Below, piece after piece: positions 1 through 5,021 of a stretch of 5,021 bases of DNA. Source of the stretch: Chloroflexota bacterium (GTDB taxonomy: Bacteria > Chloroflexota > Limnocylindria > Limnocylindrales > CSP1-4); NCBI GenBank assembly GCA_017860675.1, contig JAGDMV010000142.1, positions 1-5,021 on the forward strand, read 5' to 3'. Numbering within the stretch: the stretch's first letter is position 1; every line of letters begins with the position of its first letter. The position numbers and the translations under genes were made by a program. The notes beneath the pieces are model-generated. The model ran no database searches and was not told the DNA's origin. It was given only the letters and a program-made list of their open reading frames with translations.

Positions 1-1281
1 GTGGGCGAGGTGGTGCCTGCCGGCTCGCTCCGCCGGCGGCGGGAGACGGTCGGCGACCTCGACCTGCTCGCCACGGCGATGGACCCCGCAGCGCTGGTGG
101 CGCACTTCGTCCGCTACCCGGAGATGGCGGCCGTCGTCAACGCCGGGCCGCACAAGGCAGCGATCCGGCTGGACGCCGGGCCGCAGGTCGACCTCATGAT
201 CATGCCTCCCGGGGAGGCCGGTGCCTACCTCGTCCACTTCACCGGCAGCAAGGAGCACAACGTCCGGCTCCGGGCGCTGGCCCGCGATCGCGGCTGGAGC
301 CTGTCGGAGAAGGGCTTCGCCCGCCTCGGCCCCGATGGGGAGCCGCTGGCCGGACCCGGGGCGGAGCTGCGGACGTTCGCCACGGAGGCCGGGGTCTACG
401 AGTTCCTCGGCCTGGCCGAGGTGCCACCCGAGCTCCGCGAGGACGGTGGCGAGATCGAGGCAGCCGCCGCGGGCCGGCTGCCGCGGCTCGTGGTCGCGGG
501 CGACCTGCGCGGGGACTGTCACGCCCACTCAGAGTGGTCCGACGGCGTCCACCCGGTCGGCCGGATGGCTGAGGCCGCTCGGGCCCGCGGCTATGCCTAC
601 CTGGCCCTCACCGATCACACCCAGGGGCTGGCCATCGCCCGCGGGCTCGACCCGGGCCGGTTCGCTGCCCGTCGGGCGGAGATCGCCGCCTTCAACGAGC
701 GGGTGGCTGCCGAGGAGGCGGCCGGGACCGCGCCGGTTGGGACGCCGCCCGAGGGCTTCCGGGTGCTCGACGGCTGCGAGCTCGAGATCCGGGCCGACGC
801 GACCCTGGACCTGCCCGACGAGGTGCTGGCCGGTTTCGACCTCGTCATCGCCGCCCTCCACCAGGGGCGGCGCCAGTCGCGCGCCGAGCTGACCGCCCGG
901 GTGCTGGCCGCGATCCGCCACCCGCACGTGCACGCCATCGCCCATCCGGCTGGGCGGATGCTGGGAGAACGAGCGCGCGACGACCTCGACCTCGACTGGG
1001 AGACGATCTACGGCGAGGCTGCCCGAACTGGCACGCTGCTCGAGATCGATGGCTCCGACCACCGCCTCGACCTCTCGCCGGAGCGGGCCCGCCGGGCGGC
1101 GGCGGCCGGCTGCCGCTTCCTGGTCGACTCCGACGCCCACCGGGTCGAGGAGCTGGGCGACGTTCGCTGGGGTGTGGCCCAGGCGCGGCGGGCGTGGCTG
1201 GAGCCGGCGCTGGTGGTCAACACCTGGAGCTGGGCTGAGCTGCTCGCCTGGGTCGCCGGCAAGCCGGCCCGGGTCGGCTGA
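1..1281 (+). CDS. polX: DNA polymerase X with C-terminal PHP nuclease domain (5'-partial)
   Basis: Family X DNA polymerase that fills short gaps in base-excision and double-strand-break repair; in bacterial members the C-terminal PHP domain gives metal-dependent 3'-5' exonuclease and AP-endonuclease activity. The 426 visible residues start inside the palm: the motif GSLRRRRETVGDLDLL (8-23) gives catalytic D19 and D21, and the third carboxylate is D64 in VDLMI. The thumb carries FTGSKEHNVRLRALARDRG (80-98), a family hallmark. The PHP domain covers about 169-420, with likely metal ligands H174/H176 (DCHAHS), D205/H206 (TDHT), E260, H287, H315 (HPAGR) and D378/H380 (DSDAH), so both activities look intact. 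Bacterial PolX is usually about 570 residues, so roughly 145 N-terminal residues (helix-hairpin-helix part) lie upstream. The GTG at base 1 is an internal valine codon, not the start. The stop is TGA at 1279-1281. Family assignment is firm; the activities are inferred from conserved residues. Confidence 0.95.
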   Translation: MGEVVPAGSLRRRRETVGDLDLLATAMDPAALVAHFVRYPEMAAVVNAGPHKAAIRLDAGPQVDLMIMPPGEAGAYLVHFTGSKEHNVRLRALARDRGWSLSEKGFARLGPDGEPLAGPGAELRTFATEAGVYEFLGLAEVPPELREDGGEIEAAAAGRLPRLVVAGDLRGDCHAHSEWSDGVHPVGRMAEAARARGYAYLALTDHTQGLAIARGLDPGRFAARRAEIAAFNERVAAEEAAGTAPVGTPPEGFRVLDGCELEIRADATLDLPDEVLAGFDLVIAALHQGRRQSRAELTARVLAAIRHPHVHAIAHPAGRMLGERARDDLDLDWETIYGEAARTGTLLEIDGSDHRLDLSPERARRAAAAGCRFLVDSDAHRVEELGDVRWGVAQARRAWLEPALVVNTWSWAELLAWVAGKPARVG

Positions 1282-1303
1282 GGGTGGCGGGCCGGTCGCC
1301 CCT
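1282..1303 (+). terminator. weak GC hairpin after polX
   Basis: Just after the polX stop, GGCG (1286-1289) can pair with CGCC (1297-1300) around a 7-nt loop. Past a bulged T, G1283-G1284 can pair with C1301-C1302. There is no T tract, and the structure sits where the next gene's promoter would be. It may be a weak terminator or only a product of high GC. Confidence 0.2.
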
Positions 1304-1307
1304 CGCC

Positions 1308-1313
1308 TAGGAT
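1308..1313 (+). promoter_or_regulatory. -10-like box TAGGAT before the membrane protein gene
   Basis: TAGGAT fits the TAnnnT form of a sigma-70 -10 element and ends 8 nt before the ATG at 1322, which would put transcription start at or next to the start codon (leaderless mRNA). The hexamer 17 bp upstream (1285-1290, TGGCGG) is a poor -35. The same bases contain AGGA, 9 nt before the ATG, so a Shine-Dalgarno reading is a real alternative. Confidence 0.4.
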
Positions 1314-1321
1314 TGCCGGGC

Positions 1322-2173
1322 ATGCAGCTTCTCCCGCCCGTTTCCGAGCCGGCTCCCCAGGGACGGCCGGGCCTCCGCGATCCGCTGGCCGAGCTCGCCC
1401 TGCTCGGCACCGCCCTGGTCGCGGTCGGCGTCGTCGTGCCCCCGCCGTCCGTCTTCGTGGTCGCCGTCCTCGCCGGGGCGGCCGTCGCGCTGGGCATGGT
1501 CGCCGTCGCTGCCGCGGACCCGGCCGACGGCCGGGCTCTCGAGGTGACCATCCTGCCCGGGATCATGGCCGGCGGGGCGATCCTGGCCGGCCGCCTCGTC
1601 CCCACCGGCCTGGCGCTCGTCCCGGTGGTGACGGTCGCCGCCCTGCTTCTCGTTGCGGCGATGGCGGTGGAACGCCGGATTCGCCGCCGGGTGCACGGCC
1701 CCACGGGGGGGGACCGGAGCACGGTCCGGGCGCTCGCGCTCGTTGCCGCCGCCCTTGCCTTCGCCGGGATCGCGGCCGGCATCCCCGGCGCCCTGGTGGA
1801 GCCCGCCGGGGCAGGAGACCCGGTCTCGCCGATGCCGGCCGACGCGGTCACCCTGCTGGCCCTGGCGGATGCGGCGGTCGCGGCCCTGCTCGGCTTCCGC
1901 CTTGCCGTGCTGCGCGGGGGGTCCAGCCGCGATGCGGCAGTGGCCGCGTCCAGCTACGCGCTGGTGATCGCCATCGCGGCCGTCGCGCTCCGGGCGATGG
2001 CCATCCCGCGTCTCCTCGGCCCCGCGCTGCTCGTCCTCGTCCTCTACCTCTGGGATACGTACCGGGCCAGCCCGCGGCCCGTACGGCGCGACCTGCGCTC
2101 GCTATGGGAGATCGGGCTCCTCCTCCTGGTCGGCATCGTGGTCGTCGCCTGGAACCTGCTGAACCGCGCCTGA
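1322..2173 (+). CDS. polytopic membrane protein of unknown function
   Basis: A 283-residue, strongly hydrophobic protein, surely in the cytoplasmic membrane. I recognise no family. By eye about nine hydrophobic segments: roughly 22-40, 44-63, 74-93, 96-115, 135-155, 173-197, 206-226, 228-243 and 262-280. Basic stretches mark likely cytoplasmic sides: ERRIRRRVH (117-125) after segment 4 and RASPRPVRRDLRS (248-260) before the last segment. No catalytic motif, signal peptide cleavage site or nucleotide-binding site is visible. The ATG at 1322 was chosen because the open frame upstream lies inside polX and is low-complexity R/P/G/S sequence, while hydrophobic coding begins soon after this ATG and a -10/SD-like element precedes it. 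It follows polX by 40 bp. A run of eight G (1705-1712) falls in the loop after segment 4, but the frame stays open and hydrophobic on both sides. A transporter, a polysaccharide-related or a sensory membrane protein would all be possible. Confidence 0.8.
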   Translation: MQLLPPVSEPAPQGRPGLRDPLAELALLGTALVAVGVVVPPPSVFVVAVLAGAAVALGMVAVAAADPADGRALEVTILPGIMAGGAILAGRLVPTGLALVPVVTVAALLLVAAMAVERRIRRRVHGPTGGDRSTVRALALVAAALAFAGIAAGIPGALVEPAGAGDPVSPMPADAVTLLALADAAVAALLGFRLAVLRGGSSRDAAVAASSYALVIAIAAVALRAMAIPRLLGPALLVLVLYLWDTYRASPRPVRRDLRSLWEIGLLLLVGIVVVAWNLLNRA

Positions 2174-2179
2174 CCGCAT

Positions 2180-2218
2180 GCCGCCGGCGGGCTCGGGGCC
2201 CGGTGGTTGGCCGGCGGC
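2180..2218 (+). terminator. strong GC hairpin after the membrane protein gene
   Basis: Seven bases after the TGA stop, GCCGCCGGC (2180-2188) pairs perfectly over 9 bp with GCCGGCGGC (2210-2218). Inside the loop a second small stem, GGGC (2189-2192) with GCCC (2198-2201), can form. No T tract follows, so it is not a textbook intrinsic terminator, but its place between a stop codon and the next promoter fits a termination or mRNA 3'-end role. Confidence 0.45.
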
Positions 2219-2241
2219 GCGGACACGCGGCGGCGGACACG
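2219..2241 (+). repeat. 9-bp direct repeat GCGGACACG next to a -35 box
   Basis: GCGGACACG occurs at 2219-2227 and again at 2233-2241, 14 bp apart start to start. The second copy ends one base before the TTGACG -35 element at 2243. The position would suit an activator or repressor site, but a 9-bp GC-rich repeat could arise by chance. Confidence 0.35.
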
Positions 2242-2242
2242 T

Positions 2243-2271
2243 TTGACGGGCCTGTGCGCTGATGCTACAAA
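2243..2271 (+). promoter_or_regulatory. sigma-70-type promoter with extended -10
   Basis: The -35 TTGACG (2243-2248) and -10 TACAAA (2266-2271) are separated by exactly 17 bp, with a TG at 2263-2264 making an extended -10 (TGCTACAAA). This is the best promoter in the window and drives the TPR protein gene. Transcription should start near 2278, giving a leader of about 58 nt. A 6-bp hairpin (2289-2294 with 2307-2312) can form in that leader ahead of the ribosome binding site. Confidence 0.75.
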
Positions 2272-2320
2272 CCGGAGTTGCCCACTCCCCCGGCCCGCCA
2301 TCGCGCGCCGGGCGCCGACC

Positions 2321-2329
2321 GAAAGGACC
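2321..2329 (+). promoter_or_regulatory. ribosome binding site that sets a TTG start
   Basis: GAAAGGACC contains AAGGA (2323-2327), complementary to the 16S anti-Shine-Dalgarno, ending 9 nt before the TTG at 2337. It supports TTG as the start and argues against the in-frame ATG at 2262, which lies inside the promoter spacer upstream of the predicted transcription start. Confidence 0.7.
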
Positions 2330-2336
2330 CTGTCCC

Positions 2337-3191
2337 TTGACCTTCCCCGAGCTCGAAGCCAGCGCGACCGCGCCGAGCCAGTCGCGCATCAAGCGCCAGC
2401 TCTCTGAGCAGGCGATCGCCCACGCTGCCGCAGCCGAGTGGGATGCGGCGGCGGAGACCAACCGCAGGCTCCTCGAGTTCGGCCCCGACCCCGAGGCCGA
2501 GAACCGGCTTGCCAAGGCCCTCTGGGAGCTGGGCGAGCTCGCCAGCGCCCGCGAGCACTACCAGAAGGCGCTGGCGCTCGATCCCACGAACCGGATCGCG
2601 GAGCGGAACATCGACCGCCTCCGCCTCCTGCTGCCCGAGGCCGGTGACCGGACCGCGGCGGCGGAGCCGGGCAGCAAGGCGCCGGTGGGGATCTTCGTCG
2701 AGGAGACCGGCAAGACCGGCTTCGCCCACCTCGTCGAGCTGGCCGGGCCGCGTCGCCTGGCCCAGGTCAACCCCGGCGACCAGGTCGAGCTGGTGCCGGA
2801 GGCCAACCGCCTCGTCGCCATCTCGAACGGCGTGCGCATCGGCATGGTCGAGCCGCGCGTCGCCGCCCGGCTGCTCAAGCTCATCGCCGACGGCAACCGC
2901 TACCTGGCCGGCGTCATCGCCATCGGCGACCGGGACGTCCGCATCATCGTCCGAGAGATCCTCCAGGACCCGCGCAACTACGGCAAGGTGAGCTTCCCCA
3001 CCGCGGCCAAGTCGACCGACCTTCGCCCGTACACGAAGGGCACGCTGGTGCGCGAGGACGACCTGCTCGAGGAGGATCTCGAGGAGGACGTCGAGGACGA
3101 GGAGATCGAGGACCTCGACCGTGTTCTGCCGGCCGACGTCACCCCCGACGAGGCGTTCGAGGAGGAGCCGGACGAGCTCGAGGAGCCGTAG
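2337..3191 (+). CDS. TPR protein with HIRAN-like middle domain and acidic tail
   Basis: A 284-residue soluble protein, probably cytoplasmic. Residues about 22-55 and 56-89 form two TPR-like helical hairpins; the second (AKALWELGELASAREHYQKA, 59-78, then LALDPTN) matches the TPR pattern well, suggesting protein binding. Residues about 117-205 form a conserved-looking domain: PGDQVELVPEANRLVAISNG (146-165), RIGMVEPRVAARLLKLIADG (167-186) and NRYLAGVIAI. This order (strand with EP/EA-N, NG-x-x-IG, a helix with A-x-x-L, then G-x-x-Y) resembles HIRAN domains, which in other proteins bind DNA ends; that link is my inference. KVSFPTAAKSTDLRPYTKGTL (217-237) is a linker, followed by a tail from about 239 that is mostly Asp/Glu. 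The TTG start follows from the upstream promoter and ribosome binding site; no in-frame ATG occurs again before residue 170. The stop is TAG at 3189-3191. The gene is certain; its function is not known. Confidence 0.85.
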   Translation: MTFPELEASATAPSQSRIKRQLSEQAIAHAAAAEWDAAAETNRRLLEFGPDPEAENRLAKALWELGELASAREHYQKALALDPTNRIAERNIDRLRLLLPEAGDRTAAAEPGSKAPVGIFVEETGKTGFAHLVELAGPRRLAQVNPGDQVELVPEANRLVAISNGVRIGMVEPRVAARLLKLIADGNRYLAGVIAIGDRDVRIIVREILQDPRNYGKVSFPTAAKSTDLRPYTKGTLVREDDLLEEDLEEDVEDEEIEDLDRVLPADVTPDEAFEEEPDELEEP

Positions 3192-3202
3192 CCCTCGGCT
3201 CC

Positions 3203-3221
3203 GGCCGGACCCCTCCCGGCC
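3203..3221 (+). terminator. short GC hairpin between the TPR and methyltransferase-like genes
   Basis: GGCCGG (3203-3208) pairs with CCGGCC (3216-3221) around a 7-nt loop, 11 nt after the TAG stop. There is no T tract. It may slow or end transcription from the TPR gene, but at this GC content a 6-bp stem is weak evidence. Confidence 0.3.
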
Positions 3222-3227
3222 CGGCTC

Positions 3228-3236
3228 TGGCAGAAT
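3228..3236 (+). promoter_or_regulatory. extended -10-like box before the methyltransferase-like gene
   Basis: TGGCAGAAT reads as an extended -10 (TGn followed by CAGAAT). It ends 9 nt before the ATG at 3246, so the transcript would be leaderless or nearly so. No -35 is visible at the expected place (3208-3213) and there is no Shine-Dalgarno sequence in the 9 nt before the ATG. The layout resembles that before the gene at 1322. Confidence 0.4.
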
Positions 3237-3245
3237 CGCGCGGCC

Positions 3246-5021
3246 ATGACGACCCGCGACGCAGCCCCCCGGGCGTCGACTCCGCTCGAGCTGCCGGTCT
3301 TCGCCCGGCTCGCGCCGGCCCTGCCGCCGGAGGTGCTGGCGCGCGAGATCGGCGCCAGGACGCGGCCCGACGATGTCATCGTCGACCCCCTCGGTCGTGG
3401 GGGCTGGGTGGCGCGGACAGCACTCGCTCTCGGCCGGCGTGCCGTGTCTGTCGAGGCGACCGCGATCAGCCGGCTGCTGGCCGACGTCGTGGTCCGGCCG
3501 CCGGACCTCCGTCACCTCGATGCCGCCTTCCAGGCCGTGGCCGCTGCTCCCCACGGCGCGTCGACGCTGCGGGCGTGGATCGCCGAGCGGTTCGCCACCA
3601 CCTGTCCGACCTGCGGCAGGCCGATCGCCCTCGACGAGCTCACCTGGGAGCAGCCGCGCGACGGCGGACGACCGCGCCCGACCCAGCGCGCGTTCCGCTG
3701 CCCCGCCTGCCTCGACCGGCGCGGGCGTACAGGCGAGCGGCGGCGGGCCCCGGTCGAGGCGGCCGACGAGGTCCGCGCCCTCGCCCGGGAGCCGGACGCC
3801 GCCACCGCCCGGGCCTCGATCCGCGACCGCTTCCCGGTCCCGCCCGGTGCCGACCCTGCGCTCATCGAGGCGATCCTCGACCTGCACACGCCGCGTCAGC
3901 TCGTCTCGCTGGCTGCCATCCTCCAGCACGTCGACGGCGAGCTGCGCGCCTCGCACGTGACGTCGGCGCTCCGGCTGGCCTTGCTGCATGCGGTCCTGCC
4001 GGCGAGCCGCCTCGCCGCCGGCGGGCAGCGGACCCGGCCGGTGCGCGTCGTGGGCGGCGCGCTCCAGGCGCCCCGGGCCGCGGTCTGGCGCGAGCGCAAC
4101 CCGTGGGTCGCCCTGGAGGACGGCTACCAGCTCATCCGCGGGTTCGTCCAGGCGCTCGACGAGGGCCCGCTCGGCGGGGTCCAGGCGCGCCTCGTGGAGC
4201 CGCTGGTGGGGGTGGTGGACGGCCCGCCGATGGTCGCCCTGCGGGTGGCCGCGCCCGGCGTCCTGGGGAGGCTGGCCGAGGAGGGCGCCGCCCTCGAATC
4301 GGGTCACCGCGCGCGCGTCCGCCTCGCCCTCTGCCAGCCGCCCGTGGAGTGGAGCCCCGAACGGCTGACCGAGGCCTTCCTGCTGACGGCCTGGACGCTG
4401 GGTCGCGAGGCGGCACTGCTGCTGCCGCTCGACGGCCTCGGCCGGTCGCCCGCGGCCGGCCGCCGGACGACGCCGCCGGCAACCCTCCGCGTGGCGCTCG
4501 AGGGCGTTGCGCCGGCCCTCGGCCGCGACGGGCGGGCGGTGGTGCTGCTCGACGGCGAGGGGACCGACGGCCTGCTGGCTGCCGGCCTCGCCGGGGCGGC
4601 GGCCGGCTGGCGCGTGGCGTCGGCGCGGCTGTCGGATGCCGACGACCGGCCGGGAGGCCTGGTGGAGCTCGTCCCGCCGGGCGGCGCGCTCGGGCCGGCG
4701 GCGCGCTCCCGCGCCAATCGTCCACTGCCCCCGGTGCCCGGCGGCGCGGGCGACCCGGGGGTGGTCGCCGGCCGCGGCGTCTTCGCCGGTCCGGAGCCGA
4801 TCGACGGGCGCTTCTCCCCGTCGACAGCGGCGCGCGTCGTCGCCGACACGGCCGCCGCCATCCTGAAAGCGCGGGGCGAGCCCGCCCCCCGCGAGCGGCT
4901 GCTGGGCGACGTCCTGGTCGGTCTCGACCGCTCCGGCGAGCTGCGCCGCTTCGCCACTGCCCCGGACCGCCAGGGCTGGGGCGACGAGACGCCGGGCGGC
5001 ACCGCGGCAGCGCCACCCCTT
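3246..5021 (+). CDS. DNA methyltransferase-like protein, apparently degenerate (3'-partial)
   Basis: An open frame of at least 592 residues running off the window end. It resembles adenine-type DNA methyltransferases of the DUF1156-like group with a zinc insert. Residues 40-80 look like the SAM-binding start: VIVDPLGRGGWVARTALALG (44-63), then AVSVEATAIS, where the family has DPF-x-GSGT and VD-x-NP. A CxxC pair (C120, C123) and a second (C152, C155) form a likely zinc ribbon. RNPWVALEDGYQLIRGFV (284-301) matches a family segment. LALCQPPVEWS (360-370) sits where the catalytic DPPY should be, and AFLLTAWTLG follows as the family's F/W-rich helix does. LEGVAPALGRDGRAVVLLDG (418-437) resembles the late beta-alpha unit. 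The first Asp and Tyr of DPPY are replaced by Gln and Val, so methyl transfer is doubtful. Residues 521-565 may be a winged helix. The ATG at 3246 is the only plausible start in the gap. Coding is clear from GC third positions; family is moderate. Confidence 0.75.
   Translation, partial: MTTRDAAPRASTPLELPVFARLAPALPPEVLAREIGARTRPDDVIVDPLGRGGWVARTALALGRRAVSVEATAISRLLADVVVRPPDLRHLDAAFQAVAAAPHGASTLRAWIAERFATTCPTCGRPIALDELTWEQPRDGGRPRPTQRAFRCPACLDRRGRTGERRRAPVEAADEVRALAREPDAATARASIRDRFPVPPGADPALIEAILDLHTPRQLVSLAAILQHVDGELRASHVTSALRLALLHAVLPASRLAAGGQRTRPVRVVGGALQAPRAAVWRERNPWVALEDGYQLIRGFVQALDEGPLGGVQARLVEPLVGVVDGPPMVALRVAAPGVLGRLAEEGAALESGHRARVRLALCQPPVEWSPERLTEAFLLTAWTLGREAALLLPLDGLGRSPAAGRRTTPPATLRVALEGVAPALGRDGRAVVLLDGEGTDGLLAAGLAGAAAGWRVASARLSDADDRPGGLVELVPPGGALGPAARSRANRPLPPVPGGAGDPGVVAGRGVFAGPEPIDGRFSPSTAARVVADTAAAILKARGEPAPRERLLGDVLVGLDRSGELRRFATAPDRQGWGDETPGGTAAAPPL

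Noticed and set aside
1..3. GTG at base 1 as the start of polX
   Set aside because: It lies seven codons before the GS catalytic motif, and PolX needs about 145 more residues upstream; the window cuts the gene.
529..1851. A 440-codon open frame on the - strand over polX and the membrane protein gene
   Set aside because: It covers the unmistakable PHP domain of polX and its product is low-complexity; it is an antisense shadow.
2289..2312. Riboswitch or attenuator in the leader of the TPR gene
   Set aside because: Only one 6-bp GC hairpin can be drawn, with no conserved aptamer-like core and no alternative pairing over the ribosome binding site.
3189..3248. Possible TAG readthrough fusing the TPR protein to the methyltransferase-like protein
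   Set aside because: The two genes share a frame and no other stop lies between them, but an 18-codon gap free of stops is likely by chance at this GC, and the second gene has its own -10-like box and ATG.
2265..4307. A 680-codon open frame on the - strand opposite the TPR and methyltransferase-like genes
   Set aside because: Its product is rich in R, G, A and P without recognisable domains, it spans two clear + strand genes and a gap, and such long antisense frames are expected in high-GC DNA.
4132..5016. A 294-codon R/P/G-rich open frame on the - strand near the window end
   Set aside because: Extreme arginine and proline content and no domain; the + strand frame from 3246 is the coding one by codon bias and motifs.
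1..5021. CRISPR arrays, tRNA/rRNA genes, insertion sequences or a defence island
   Set aside because: No regularly spaced repeats, no tRNA or rRNA signatures, no transposase or terminal inverted repeats were seen. The methyltransferase-like gene has no restriction partner in the window.

Overview
The window is high-GC DNA with four protein genes in a row on the + strand, short gaps between them and no RNA gene, mobile element or CRISPR array. Codon third positions are strongly G/C in all four genes, and there is no compositional break that would suggest recent transfer. The GC level, the PHP-type PolX and the mix of leaderless-looking and Shine-Dalgarno starts would suit a high-GC Chloroflexota (for example Limnocylindria-like) or an actinobacterium-like lineage. 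This placement is inference; no taxonomic marker is present.

Layout. (1) 1-1281 is the 3' three quarters of polX, a family X DNA polymerase fused to a PHP-domain nuclease. Its N-terminal part lies outside the window. (2) 1322-2173 encodes an orphan, very hydrophobic membrane protein of 283 residues, preceded by a -10-like box only 8 nt from its ATG. A strong GC hairpin follows it. (3) 2337-3191 encodes a 284-residue protein with two TPR-like repeats, a middle domain resembling HIRAN and a strongly acidic tail. It has the clearest promoter in the window (TTGACG, 17 bp, extended -10 TGCTACAAA) and a TTG start set by a good ribosome binding site. (4) 3246 to the window end is a long open frame without a stop, at least 592 residues. 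It looks like a DNA methyltransferase of the DUF1156-like group with a zinc-ribbon insert, but both catalytic signatures (DPF-GSGT and DPPY) are degraded.

How they may work together. Genes 1, 3 and 4 each carry a DNA-related theme (repair polymerase/nuclease, a possible DNA-end-binding fold, a methyltransferase fold). Each of genes 2, 3 and 4 seems to have its own promoter, and hairpins separate 2 from 3 and 3 from 4. I therefore see neighbours with the same orientation rather than a proven single operon. The least ordinary items are the apparent pseudo-methyltransferase and the TPR/HIRAN-like/acidic-tail protein beside it.
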